A DNA stretch of 15,257 bases from JBBQER01 sp052148155 (lineage in GTDB: Bacteria; Actinomycetota; Acidimicrobiia; IMCC26256; PALSA-610): assembly GCA_052148155.1 (NCBI GenBank), contig JBKQIY010000094.1:1-15257 (forward strand). The letters are read 5' to 3'. The notes under the pieces are model-generated. The model was not told the origin of the DNA and ran no database searches. It saw only the letters and a program-made list of their open reading frames with translations. This document shows positions 1 through 8,157 of the stretch, one piece after another. Position 1 is the stretch's first letter. Each line of letters starts with the position of its first letter. A program made the position numbers and the translations under genes.

Positions 1-1
1 A

Positions 2-103
2 ACACCCAAAGCCAAAGGAACCTTCAACTGCCTCGTCCAAGCCACCGACTCAGAAAGCCCCCCAAAAATCGCCGACATCTCCGTCTCAATCAAAATCACC
101 TGA
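2..103 (+). CDS. C-terminal end of a secreted Ig-like repeat protein (partial)
   Basis: An open frame enters from the left edge and stops at TGA 101-103, leaving 33 residues. The peptide (TFNCLVQATDSESPPK, then a beta-strand ending in SIKIT) has the pattern of the last strands of a bacterial putative-Ig domain, in which a 'TF.V.VTDS..P' strand is followed by an alternating 'S.SI.I' strand ending the domain. Such repeats are extracellular and serve in adhesion or surface structure. The codons are richer in A (CAA, AAA, ATC) than the genes that follow, which is common in long repetitive secreted proteins. The fragment is too short to name the protein, and the fold assignment is an inference from pattern. 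Confidence 0.6.
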   Translation, partial: TPKAKGTFNCLVQATDSESPPKIADISVSIKIT

Positions 104-140
104 CCAGACAGTCACCCCGCAGCAGGCAAGACGTTCGCGG

Positions 141-548
141 TCAGCGTGGCTTGTAGGCGACGACCTTGACGCTCACCAAGACGTCGTCGTAGATGCTCGC
201 GGCACGCATCACGCTCAACGCCGGCGCGTGACCCGAGAACACCAGTTCCATGAGCCGGTCGAGCAGTCGGCCTGCATCAATCGCAACCGACGGATGCACG
301 AACGCGGTCGCGTGAACGATGTCGCCCGGTGAACACCCAAACCGTCCGAGTCGACGACCGACTCGCTCGCCGACGATCCGTACCTGTTTCTCGAACGTGT
401 CGGCGAACTGCGGGACACCCTCATCCAACCCGACGACGCCGGTCACGGCACTGGTGAACACGAAATCGCCGGCTCGCACGGCCCGGGCTGCACCGAACGC
501 ACCACCTAACGGGTCGTCACGCTCCGGGTCCTGCAGGCAGATGTCCAT
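141..548 (-). CDS. Rid-family (YjgF/YER057c/UK114) protein, non-RidA type
   Basis: This 135-residue protein has the length and pattern of the Rid family: a 'GDFVFTSAVTG' strand (residues 27-37), a helix with 'FADTFEKQVRIVGERVGRRL', a 'GCSPGDIVHATAFV' turn and strand (71-84), and a C-terminal 'HAPALSVMRAAS' segment (107-118). Classical RidA proteins are trimers that hydrolyse reactive enamines and imines from PLP enzymes, using an arginine in a P-x-R motif. Here that position reads PAL (109-111), so the arginine is absent and the acidic residue expected near the C-terminus is not evident either. It is therefore better called a Rid-family protein of unknown activity than a deaminase. The ATG at 546-548 has only a weak ribosome-binding site. 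The next gene on this strand ends 129 bp upstream, too far for tight coupling. Confidence 0.8.
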   Translation of the reverse strand: MDICLQDPERDDPLGGAFGAARAVRAGDFVFTSAVTGVVGLDEGVPQFADTFEKQVRIVGERVGRRLGRFGCSPGDIVHATAFVHPSVAIDAGRLLDRLMELVFSGHAPALSVMRAASIYDDVLVSVKVVAYKPR

Positions 549-677
549 CTATCCGAAGATACAAGCGCGGCCGCAGTCGGGTCTGAGCGAACGGTCCAGG
601 ATTCTGCCAAGACTTCGACCGTGTACCGGCCCCCGTGTCGCGACCACGTCGCAACACGGCCAGTCTTCAAGCGAGGG

Positions 678-1112
678 TCACGGCCCATCCGATCGGCGCA
701 GCTCGCGGCGCACGTCGTCGATGATCGGTCCGACGATCGCGAGGTCGAGGCCGAGGCCGAGCCAGCCGCACGCACCGACGAGCGTATTGAAGACGATGAC
801 CCGCGACACACCCCGTTCCGAGGCTGCACGTTCAAAGTTCAGTGCCTCGGTGAATCCGTGGTGTTGGACCAACGCGAAGCGGATCTGGCGCGTCGCGGCA
901 GCGCCGGCAACGATCTCAACAAGTTTGGTGTCAGCCGTGACGGGTACCGACGTCGCCGACGTCGCATCAAGAAGGTGCAACGGCCCGGGCGGCCACTCGG
1001 GGTCGGCAAGAAGTCGGCGGGCGTGGCCTTCCGCCTCCTCGCCGGTGATGTCGCCGTCCCACACGACCAGGGTCAGTCCGAGCGTCTTGTCGAGCCGGTA
1101 TCCGATCGCCAC
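678..1112 (-). CDS. STAS/SpoIIAA-like hypothetical protein
   Basis: This 144-residue soluble protein has no signal peptide or membrane segment. It opens with a strand-turn-strand pattern (YRLDKTLGLTLVVWDGDITGEE, residues 5-26) followed by helix-forming stretches. It then alternates short hydrophobic strands with helices: 'LHLLDAT' 45-51, 'IRFALVQHH' 77-85, 'VSRVIVFNT' 102-110. This is the usual look of SpoIIAA-like/STAS-type proteins of about 120-140 residues, thought to bind small molecules or protein partners. The start is GTG at 1110-1112. It is the only plausible start, because the same frame has a stop a few codons upstream, although there is no strong Shine-Dalgarno. The assignment is by fold pattern only and no catalytic residue is recognised. 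Confidence 0.6.
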   Translation of the reverse strand: MAIGYRLDKTLGLTLVVWDGDITGEEAEGHARRLLADPEWPPGPLHLLDATSATSVPVTADTKLVEIVAGAAATRQIRFALVQHHGFTEALNFERAASERGVSRVIVFNTLVGACGWLGLGLDLAIVGPIIDDVRRELRRSDGP

Positions 1113-1328
1113 TTCGGGGAGCGTCTTCGCGCCTCATTGGCGACCTCCCCGCGCGAAACGCCCTGCGACACGAGCTTCGAGCGACCGGTGCTGCCCACCA
1201 TCTGGGAACTGGGTGCGGAGCCGTGAAGCCATCAAACGGTTGGTCGCCACGTCGACTCGAGTGCGACGCGGTCCCATGGGAGGAGCGGACCCACCCGGGT
1301 CGCTGGCCCACTGGAGTAGAAAGCGTCG

Positions 1329-2237
1329 ATGGACGCAGTGCGCACGCCCGACGACCGCTTCGACACACTCCCCGACTTCCCGTTCGCTCCGCACTACACC
1401 GACGTGGCGAGCGACGACGGTGGAACGTTGCGCGTCCACTACCTCGACGAGGGTCCCGCCGACGGACAGGTCGTGCTCTTGATGCACGGCGAGCCGTCGT
1501 GGTGCTTCTTGTACCGCAAGATGATCCCGGTGTTGACCGCGGCCGGGCTGCGGTGCATCGCCCCGGATCTCGTGGGCTTCGGCCGTTCCGACAAGCCGAC
1601 CGACCGGGCGACGTACACGTACGCGCGCCACGTCGAGTGGATGCGAGACGCGCTGTTCGGGACGCTCGACCTGCACGCCGTCACGCTCGTCGGTCAGGAC
1701 TGGGGAGGCCTCATCGGGCTCCGCCTTGTCGGCGAACACCCCGACCGCTTCGCTCGCGTCGTGGCCGCGAACACGTTCCTGCCCACCGGTGACCAGCCGC
1801 CCGGAGAAGCGTTCCTCAACTGGCAGCGGTTCTCGCAGACGGTCGAGGACTTCGATGTCGGGTTCATCATCGGGACCGGCTGCGCGACCCCTCTCGCACC
1901 GGAAGTGGTCGACGGCTACCGCGCGCCGTTTCCCGACGACTCCTACAAGGCCGGAGCCCGCCAGTTCCCGATGTTGGTTCCGACCTCACCTGACGATCCC
2001 GCCTCGCAAGCCAATCGCCAGGCGTGGGAGACGCTGCGCACATGGGACAAGCCATTTCTCACCGCGTTCTCCGACCAGGATCCGGTCACTCGGGGCGGCG
2101 ACCGCGCGTTCCAACGCGACGTGCCCGGCTGCGCGGGCCAGCCACACACGACCATCGAAGGCGGCGGCCACTTCTTGCAAGAAGACCGCGGCGAGCAGCT
2201 CGCACACGTCATCGCGAGCTGGATCACCGGCAAGTAG
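1329..2237 (+). CDS. dhmA: Haloalkane dehalogenase, class I (HLD-I, DhmA-like)
   Basis: This 302-residue alpha/beta-hydrolase should hydrolyse haloalkanes to the alcohol and halide in the cytoplasm. The oxyanion motif is HGEPSW (53-58) and the nucleophile elbow is VGQDWGG (121-127). Asp124 is the predicted nucleophile and Trp125 the first halide-binding tryptophan. A second Trp in the cap (FLNWQRF, Trp165) lies where class I enzymes carry the other halide ligand. The acid is probably Asp251 in DQDPVT and the base His281 in GGGHFLQED. The order nucleophile-acid-base and the opening motif (MDAVRTPDDRFDTLPDFPFAPHY) closely resemble mycobacterial DhmA/Rv2296 as I remember them, and the length matches. 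The ATG has only a distant GGAG upstream (1312-1315). No regulator or halocarbon pathway gene is adjacent. A related epoxide hydrolase is less likely because of the QDW elbow and the Trp pair. Confidence 0.93.
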   Translation: MDAVRTPDDRFDTLPDFPFAPHYTDVASDDGGTLRVHYLDEGPADGQVVLLMHGEPSWCFLYRKMIPVLTAAGLRCIAPDLVGFGRSDKPTDRATYTYARHVEWMRDALFGTLDLHAVTLVGQDWGGLIGLRLVGEHPDRFARVVAANTFLPTGDQPPGEAFLNWQRFSQTVEDFDVGFIIGTGCATPLAPEVVDGYRAPFPDDSYKAGARQFPMLVPTSPDDPASQANRQAWETLRTWDKPFLTAFSDQDPVTRGGDRAFQRDVPGCAGQPHTTIEGGGHFLQEDRGEQLAHVIASWITGK

Positions 2238-2546
2238 CGCCCATACATCGACGGGTGCCAACGACCGCGAAGGTTTGGACTGCTCAACGCGTCGAGCCGT
2301 TGGGACCTATGGCGACGCGGTGATCGAGATGGTGGTCCTCTCGCAGGCGCGGCGTGACATCAGGTGCGCAAGTCGCGTCGGTGGGCGCCCCACGGGGGCA
2401 CCGTTCGAGCCGGCAGGGGTCGCGGGACTGTTCGACTGGCGACGGTCAAGCCCGAACGCGTCCCCAGGCCGGCTGGGGCACGCCCGGGCGGGGGAGTCAT
2501 CGCCAGCGACGGGAACCGAACCGTGTGCCGGAGCGTCTCAACTCGT
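2238..2546 (+). other. Intergenic stretch, no gene recognised
   Basis: This 309 bp stretch separates the dehalogenase from the lipoprotein gene. Frames are open here on both strands, as expected at this GC content. None shows a recognisable protein pattern or a convincing ribosome-binding site before its start. The open frame of the following lipoprotein extends back to 2364, but the signal peptide fixes its real start at 2547. I see no clear terminator or promoter. Confidence 0.4.
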
Positions 2547-3116
2547 ATGAACCGCACTCACTGGGACGTTTGCGTGGCAGTCGGCCTGACTCTGACTGTC
2601 GCGCTGCTCGCGGGCTGTTCGTCGACGAGTCCGACGGCTCGACAGCTTGGCGCCAACATCACCTCGACGTCGGCGGCTCCGCCAACAACAGCCGTCCCGA
2701 AGTCGCCCACGCTCGAGTGTCCCATCCACGCGCCGACAGTCATTGCCAAACACCAACAGCCTGGGACCGCGTCCACGTTCGTGCCCGGCCGTCCGGTCGC
2801 GTTGCTCGCTTGCCGTTATCACGGGTACAACCAGCCCGAGCCGATCGGCTCGCTCGCCGGGTCCGCCCATTTCGCGCCGGGACCGTTCGTGACTGCGCTC
2901 AACACCGCACGTCTCGTACCCAAACGCGCCTACAACTGTCCGCTGGATGCCGGTGAGAGGATGCTGGTCATCTTCGCCTACGACAACGGGACTCGGCTCA
3001 CCGCGTCGATCGAGACCATGGGCTGCGGGTTCGCGACGAACGGTGACCGATCCGTCTTCAATCCGACGGCAATGTTGGAACATCTCGAAGCGGTCCTCGG
3101 GCACGACCGCGGTTGA
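2547..3116 (+). CDS. Small secreted lipoprotein of unknown function
   Basis: This 189-residue protein starts at ATG 2547. The frame is open further upstream, but this start places a type II signal peptide correctly at the N-terminus: MNRTHWDV, a hydrophobic core (CVAVGLTLTVALLAG) and the lipobox LAGC with Cys24 as the lipidated residue. A Ser/Thr/Pro-rich linker follows (25-57), typical of a tether above the membrane. The remaining domain carries four cysteines (58, 89, 131, 160), probably paired as disulfides, with the motifs 'LLACRYHGYNQPEP' and 'ERMLVIFAYDNGTR'. The pattern resembles small actinobacterial lipoproteins of unknown role, and I do not recognise a named family. A GGAG at 2530-2533 could serve as ribosome-binding site, though it is somewhat far from the ATG. 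Confidence 0.8.
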   Translation: MNRTHWDVCVAVGLTLTVALLAGCSSTSPTARQLGANITSTSAAPPTTAVPKSPTLECPIHAPTVIAKHQQPGTASTFVPGRPVALLACRYHGYNQPEPIGSLAGSAHFAPGPFVTALNTARLVPKRAYNCPLDAGERMLVIFAYDNGTRLTASIETMGCGFATNGDRSVFNPTAMLEHLEAVLGHDRG

Positions 3117-3543
3117 CGCTCCGCAGCACGCACCCGGCACAGATGCGTGCCCTTCCCGACGTACGGTCCCATGCCTTGACCACGAGACATTGGTGGTCGA
3201 TCAAGAACCGGAAGTTCGTCGCAAGGGGACGCACGCAGACGCCACGCGCGTCATGTGAGCTCCCTCGTCCAACCTGCCGGCCCAGTCGTCGCTTCGCTCC
3301 GACCGAACCCTTCCCGCCCGCCCGGCAGAGCCGCCGTGATGAGCGGGCGTGTGCACGAGCGGTGCCAACACGCGTCCGTGCCGCCCGTACTGGCGTGCAG
3401 CCGACCCGGACCGTCTCGCAGGCCCACCGCGACCAGGAGGAGTCAGCGTCGGGGTTCGCTGGTTGGACGCCGCCCCGTTGATCGGCGACGATGCCGGTGG
3501 GAGTTGGTAGACAATCGACGCCTGAGATGCGGGGGGATGTTCC
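3117..3543 (+). other. Intergenic stretch, no gene recognised
   Basis: This 427 bp stretch lies between the lipoprotein and phosphoesterase genes. It contains open frames on both strands, but they are rich in Arg, Pro and Ser with no domain-like pattern, which fits antisense or random reading of GC-rich DNA. The last bases (GGGGGGA around 3531-3537) form the likely ribosome-binding site of the next gene. Confidence 0.4.
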
Positions 3544-5067
3544 ATGGACGACCAGCACGGCTTCGACGGACGGTCCGGCGACCAGACCGACGAGACGAGC
3601 GACGAGCACGCCGCGCTGAGCCGCCGCTCGGTGCTCAGAGGGCTCGGTGCGCTTGCGGCGGGCTCCGCGCTTGCGGCGTGCGCACCGGGAGGCTCGAAGG
3701 CGTCGCGGACGCTGATGCAGTCTGGCGCGGGTCGTGCGCGGCTGATGTCGACGACGCCGTCCACGATCCGCAAGCCGGGCTCGCTGCCCAATCCGAAACT
3801 GCCCGCGGGGACGGACACGCTGCCGCAGATCGAGCACATCGTCGTGTTGATGATGGAGAACCACTCCTACGACGACCATTTCGGGATGCTGTCGCGCGGC
3901 GACGGATTCAAACTCGGCTCGAACGGACTTCCGCTCGACGCGAACCCTTACACGAGCGGCAATCTTCTCAAGGCGTTCCACATGCCGTCGACGTGTCAGC
4001 TTGATGGAACACCCAGCCAAGCATGGGATGTGAGTCACACCGCGTATGACAATGGACGCAACGACGGGTTCGTGACGGGCAGCGGTCCGGTCGCGATGGG
4101 TTACTGGGACGGTACCGACATTCCGTTCTATTACGGCCTCGGAAAGACGTTTCCGGTCGCGGATCGTTGGTTCTGTTCCGTCTTGGCGCAGACCTACCCG
4201 AACCGCCGGTTCCTCATGGCCGGCACCGCAGCCGGGATCGTCAGCACGAGCACCGCGTCACTCCTCGCGCCGCCCCCGCCGAACGGCACGATCTTCGATC
4301 GTCTCGATGCGCACGGCATCACTTGGCGCGACTACTACACGGACTTGCCGTCAGTTGCGATCATTCCTTCTGTGCTCAAGAAAAACCCTCACAACCTTGC
4401 GAAGAGCAGCCAGTTCATCACCGACGCCGCAGCCGGCAAGTTGCCCTCGTTTTGTATCGTCGACCCCAACTTCGGTCACCAGTCAGAAGAAGACCCCCAA
4501 GACATCCGACAGGGAGAACGCTTCGCGGCCGCGATCATCAACGCGGCGATGCACGGACCGGCGTGGTCGACGACGTTGCTGATCTGGACCTACGACGAGC
4601 ACGGCGGCTACTACGATCACGTCGCGCCACCTGCCGCGATCAAGCCTGACAACATTCCGCCCGAGATCACTGTCCCGCCCGATCTTCCCGGCGCCTACGA
4701 CCGATACGGATTCCGGGTGCCGTCGGTGATCGTGTCGCCGTATGCACGTCCGAACTATGTCTCGCACGTCGTACACGACCACACGTCGGTCTTGAAGCTG
4801 GTCGAGACGAAATGGAACCTGCCTGCCCTCACCTACCGCGACGCGAACGCCGACAACCTCCTCGACTCCCTCGACTTCAAATCGAAGCCCGCGTTCCTCG
4901 TCCCGCCGAAGCTGCCCGCACCCGCCCTCCCCGCATCAACCACCCTCGACACGTCCGCCGCGGCGACCGACCACTGCACCGAAGGCAACCCGGGCGGAAC
5001 GATCCCGCCGGCGAGCGCGGTCGTGCCCGCAAGCCAAGCTTCCACCCTCCGAATCGGCGCCACGTAG
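3544..5067 (+). CDS. Tat-exported phospholipase C-type phosphoesterase
   Basis: This 507-residue protein belongs to the phosphoesterase family that includes bacterial phospholipase C and AcpA-type acid phosphatases. It hydrolyses phosphate esters, often of phospholipids, outside the membrane. The N-terminus has a twin-arginine signal (SRRSVLRGLGALAAG, Arg27-Arg28) leading to a lipobox-like LAAC (Cys46), so it may be Tat-exported and lipid-anchored. Family motifs appear in order: IEHIVVLMMENHSYDDHFG (96-114) with the ENHSYD metal/nucleophile site, HTAYDNGRNDGF (165-176), YPNRRFLMAGTAAG (218-231), IWTYDEHGGYYDHVAPP (347-363) with the DEHGG metal site, and VHDHTSVLKLVETKW (410-424). The C-terminal 60 residues are Pro/Ala-rich. 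Length is normal for the family. A purine-rich site lies just before the ATG. The choice between phospholipase and phosphatase activity cannot be settled from sequence. Confidence 0.93.
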   Translation: MDDQHGFDGRSGDQTDETSDEHAALSRRSVLRGLGALAAGSALAACAPGGSKASRTLMQSGAGRARLMSTTPSTIRKPGSLPNPKLPAGTDTLPQIEHIVVLMMENHSYDDHFGMLSRGDGFKLGSNGLPLDANPYTSGNLLKAFHMPSTCQLDGTPSQAWDVSHTAYDNGRNDGFVTGSGPVAMGYWDGTDIPFYYGLGKTFPVADRWFCSVLAQTYPNRRFLMAGTAAGIVSTSTASLLAPPPPNGTIFDRLDAHGITWRDYYTDLPSVAIIPSVLKKNPHNLAKSSQFITDAAAGKLPSFCIVDPNFGHQSEEDPQDIRQGERFAAAIINAAMHGPAWSTTLLIWTYDEHGGYYDHVAPPAAIKPDNIPPEITVPPDLPGAYDRYGFRVPSVIVSPYARPNYVSHVVHDHTSVLKLVETKWNLPALTYRDANADNLLDSLDFKSKPAFLVPPKLPAPALPASTTLDTSAAATDHCTEGNPGGTIPPASAVVPASQASTLRIGAT

Positions 5068-5785
5068 ACATCCGGTTCGACTCCGACACGAGCGCGACGA
5101 TCGACGCGCCCGCGATCGCAACTCACGACGGCTCATCGTCCGCGCGCCGGATCTTGCGCCCACCGGGAGACGTGACCGCCGGCAAGCGCGCAGACGTCCG
5201 CGTCGCTTGTCCGCCGCCGCGCTGCTCTGCGGTCGCGATCGCCCCGACGAACCGTCGACAACCACGTTCCCGGCAGAGGTGGGCTCGAGAACCCGCACTC
5301 GAGCAGCTCGAGCGCGCCGTACCAGCCGAAAACATTGGGGCTGCGAGAAACTTTCTCGACTCCGGGTGAGTCATATACCGGCGCTCCACAAGATGGCCGC
5401 GACCATTCAACTTCGCGCGCCGCGTGCCGTTCACACCAAGGGCGGGCGGATCAGGTAACCGGTTGCTCGTCGCAGGCCACGAACGTGGAGTCGTGTGCAC
5501 GAAGGGTCGGCAACGACGCCGACCCTTCGTCGCGCTCGGCTACCAAGATCCGTCCGGGAGCCTGTTCTGGTCGGCCGACAGGCCGATGCAAGGTGCGTGA
5601 CCCCTGAAGTCACGCCGGTCGCGGCAGCCAGAGCCGTGCTGGGACACGGACGCGACCGCGCCGCGATCGGAAGGTATCTGACGGCACCTGGATCTCTGCT
5701 CGGACCGCGGCGGTTGTTCACCGCGTCGTACGCAACGAGGCGACGATCTGGATGCGCGGCGAGCACCACCAGCGTGAGGTGAGGC
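5068..5785 (+). other. Long intergenic stretch, no gene recognised
   Basis: This 718 bp stretch has no protein I recognise. One forward frame running to 5782 ends in a segment (around residues 'AAARAVLGHGRDRAAIGRYL') with moderately coding-like third positions, but it has no believable start and no homology that I can name. A near-perfect stem-loop sits at 5499-5530 (listed separately). The final bases, GAGGTGAGG, supply the ribosome-binding site of the next gene. Confidence 0.35.
5499..5530. terminator. Perfect 13-bp stem-loop, possible GC-rich terminator
   Basis: ACGAAGGGTCGGC at 5499-5511 is followed by the loop AACGAC and then the exact reverse complement at 5518-5530. The stem is perfect over 13 bp. 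There is no T-tract after it on either strand, so it would be a non-canonical terminator of the kind often proposed in GC-rich bacteria. It lies about 430 bp after the phosphoesterase and 255 bp before the next gene. It could equally be a regulatory or processing site. Confidence 0.4.
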
Positions 5786-6205
5786 ATGTCTCGATTCCGC
5801 GAACTTGACGGCTTCCAACTCTTCAGCGGCGTCGCGTCGATCGTCGCCGGGCCGATCATGCTTGTGATGGGCGCACCGGCAGGTTGGGCGTTCCTGATCA
5901 TGGCTGCCGGAACGGTCGTGCTGGTCGCCCAATGGGCGATCATCGCCGAGATCACCTTCGACTCACCCGACGTCGCGATGGTCGCCCTCACGGTTGTCGG
6001 GGTGGTCGCCGTCGCCGTCGCGGTCGTCTATCTCACTCGCGCCGCCGACGATCTGCCGACCGTCTTCCCCGGCTACGACCCAGGGTCAGAGAACTTCCGA
6101 CTCCTCCCCGGCGTCGTGTCCCTCATCGTCGGTGCCGCCGCGCTCGCGCGCGCCATCCACAGCGTCCATCCCCGACGGCCGCAGAACCAACACCACAGCC
6201 CCTAG
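5786..6205 (+). CDS. Four-helix membrane protein of unknown function
   Basis: This 139-residue protein has four predicted membrane helices: about 11-30, 32-54, 62-83 and 105-124. Helices 3 and 4 are separated by a short polar loop containing 'DDLPTVFPGYDPGSE'. Both ends are polar: an N-terminal 'SRFRELDGF' and a His/Pro/Arg-rich C-terminus. This is the layout of small actinobacterial integral membrane proteins related to DUF308/HdeD-like or DUF7144-like families, but I cannot fix the family from reading. The ATG is preceded by GAGGTGAGG, a good ribosome-binding site. It converges with the DUF347 gene, with 127 bp between the two stops. Confidence 0.8.
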   Translation: MSRFRELDGFQLFSGVASIVAGPIMLVMGAPAGWAFLIMAAGTVVLVAQWAIIAEITFDSPDVAMVALTVVGVVAVAVAVVYLTRAADDLPTVFPGYDPGSENFRLLPGVVSLIVGAAALARAIHSVHPRRPQNQHHSP

Positions 6206-6304
6206 ACGCCGGATGTGATCGCGCAGGTTTGGCAGGCCGGGCTCTCATGGTGATCGCGTTCCACGCAAGACTCTGAGGACTGTCGATGAACAAAAGGACG
6301 GTCG

Positions 6305-6326
6305 CACCGACTGGTGGTCGTCGGTG
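6305..6326. terminator. Stem-loop between convergent genes
   Basis: CACCGAC (6305-6311) and its exact complement GTCGGTG (6320-6326) flank an 8-base loop, lying between two convergent genes and seven bases from the stop of the reverse-strand gene. The position suits a shared terminator. The stem is only 7 bp and there is no clear T-tract, so the support is mainly positional. Confidence 0.3.
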
Positions 6327-6332
6327 ATGCGA

Positions 6333-7481
6333 TCAGATCGGCGCGTGGCCGTGGTCGGCGGATGTCTCCTGTACGTCGGTGCGTGTGATGGTGAGATACG
6401 CGACGAGGCAGACGATCATTGCGCTCAGCGCAAGACTTACCGGCCCGTCACCCAGGCCGAGGCCCTTCGAACTCGACGGTTTACTAAGCCAGTCTGCGAA
6501 CGAGGCGCCGAGAGGACGCGTGACGATGTACGCGAACCAGAATGCGAGAATCGCGTTCCAATGGAACTTCCAGATCCCGATGACGGGGATAGCGATCAGA
6601 CCGGCGAACAGCACCATCGACGTGAAGTAGCCGAGGTGAAAGGTCACAGCCGTCATGTCACCGACGGCGGTACCGAGCGCGAAGGTAGAAACGACCGCAG
6701 CCCAGTAGAACGCCTCTCGGCGCGGACTGTCGATGCTGTGAATGGACAACGTGTGCTCGGTCCTGTTCCACGTCACGAAGACGGCGACGAGTGCCAGGCC
6801 ATACAACGCTGACGACGCGATGTACGGAACTCCGAACCCGACGTGGAGCACGTCGGCGGCCATCGTGCCGAACACGCCGACCATCACCACCGCGAACCAA
6901 TACGCCCACGCGACGTAACGACGCTTCGAGAACTGCACGGCCATCGCAACCGCGAAGCCGACAAATCCCAACAGCACGGCCGCGACGGGAGGCATGGCGT
7001 GGACGAGGTAGTCCGAGGTCGACTCGCCCATCGCGGTCGATAACGCTTTGATGAGCCAGAACATGGCGGTGATCTGCGGAACTCTCAGGGCCTGACTCGC
7101 CGTGATCGACAGCGACGCGGGTTTCTGATCGGGCGGCCGGGCAGAGCTGATCGATCCGGGCGGCCGGTGGGTGAGACGCCGATATCCCGAACCGAACAGA
7201 AACAGCCCGATGACCACGAACGGCGACAGCGCCAACAACAAGAACTCGGCGTAATCGCGCTTGCCCAAGTGGAACCCGGTCGACGCAGCCCCGACCCGCT
7301 TCTTCGGCTTTTTCACCAACCCATGTCCGTGGGCGTTCGAGAGTGTCACATGGTGTGCTGCACGCGTCCGCGCGACTGCAGCACCGGCCGGTGCACCAAG
7401 CCCGAGGACCGCGAGCGCGAACGTCAGAACGATCGCCGCGAGCACGAAGGCGTGACGGTGTCGGCCGTGCTCCTCAGACAT
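6333..7481 (-). CDS. DUF347-repeat (COG4705) integral membrane protein with N-terminal extension
   Basis: This 382-residue protein is numbered here from the ATG at 7479-7481, preceded by GGAGG at 7486-7490. A GTG one codon upstream sits too close to that site. Residues from about 133 carry four copies of the DUF347 repeat, each a membrane helix pair with a conserved acidic residue: 'VPQITAMFWLIKALSTAMGE..SD' (134-157), 'AWAYWFAVV..GTMAADVLH' (191-212), 'FYWAAVVSTFALGTAVGD' (258-275) and 'ILAFWFAYIVTRPLGASFAD' (311-330). Known COG4705 proteins are about 250 residues; the extra N-terminal part adds a signal-like helix (11-30) and a second helix (about 79-97). Histidines cluster at the ends: HGRHRH near the start, AHHV and AHGHG in the first outer loop, DHGH at the C-terminus. 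This suggests metal handling, but the transport role is not established. Confidence 0.85.
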   Translation of the reverse strand: MSEEHGRHRHAFVLAAIVLTFALAVLGLGAPAGAAVARTRAAHHVTLSNAHGHGLVKKPKKRVGAASTGFHLGKRDYAEFLLLALSPFVVIGLFLFGSGYRRLTHRPPGSISSARPPDQKPASLSITASQALRVPQITAMFWLIKALSTAMGESTSDYLVHAMPPVAAVLLGFVGFAVAMAVQFSKRRYVAWAYWFAVVMVGVFGTMAADVLHVGFGVPYIASSALYGLALVAVFVTWNRTEHTLSIHSIDSPRREAFYWAAVVSTFALGTAVGDMTAVTFHLGYFTSMVLFAGLIAIPVIGIWKFHWNAILAFWFAYIVTRPLGASFADWLSKPSSSKGLGLGDGPVSLALSAMIVCLVAYLTITRTDVQETSADHGHAPI

Positions 7482-7484
7482 CAC

Positions 7485-8157
7485 ACCTCCGAGTCACCGA
7501 TCGAGCAGAACCCGCTCGTCAACGCTATGCAACGAGCGCGGTCTGGCAGTTCCGACACCGACCGCGCAAACCGGCCCGCGTTCGCGCGCGTTCAAGGACT
7601 CGATCACACGGCCAGCCTGCCCGGCGCACATCCACTATCGGCAGGGCCACCACATGCAACAGGCCGTTCGGCCGTGCCGGGGCTCGAACACCAAACCGGC
7701 GGCTCGCCAGGTCGTCGTGGTACAAGCCATCGATCCTTGCGATACGACCGGACCGTTCGATCCTGTCACGACCCACCAGGGTCGAATGGGATGTCGTGGT
7801 TGCAAGGGCGGGCACAGGTCAGAGGTTCCGGCGACAACGCCGAGGTGCGGACGGTTCGATGACGCAGCCACCGCCGGCGCAACCGCAACGACGGCCAGAC
7901 GCGTCGTTGTGGCGGTCCGGGGTCGATGCGAAAGCGCACGCCATGACCCGCCGTACCCGCCCGGCGACGGATCGTGGCGTGCGCCTCCTTGATGGCCCCC
8001 GCGAACCCCGGACGGTACGACCGCGTCGTACGGTGTGACAACGGCGAGAGGTGAGAGTTCACTTCTCGTTTCCCGGGCGCACAACTCGAACGGGTCACGA
8101 CCCCCTGATGTTCGGGGGGAGACCCCGGCGCGGGAGGCCGTGCTGGGAGGGGCGAGC
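7485..8157 (+). other. Long intergenic stretch, no gene recognised
   Basis: This is the first part of the roughly 900 bp between the DUF347 gene and the anchored secreted protein. Open frames exist on both strands, including a 246-codon reverse frame across most of it, but the peptides are rich in Arg, Pro, Ser and Thr, with scattered Cys and no repeated or domain-like pattern. Short dyads such as GACCC-ACCA-GGGTC (near 7770) are present but unremarkable. I see no gene, tRNA or mobile element. Confidence 0.35.

Noticed and set aside
319..1482. 387-codon forward frame across the Rid and STAS-like genes
   Set aside because: Its product is Arg/Ser/Pro/Thr-rich with no domain pattern, and it is antisense to two genes with clear fold signatures.
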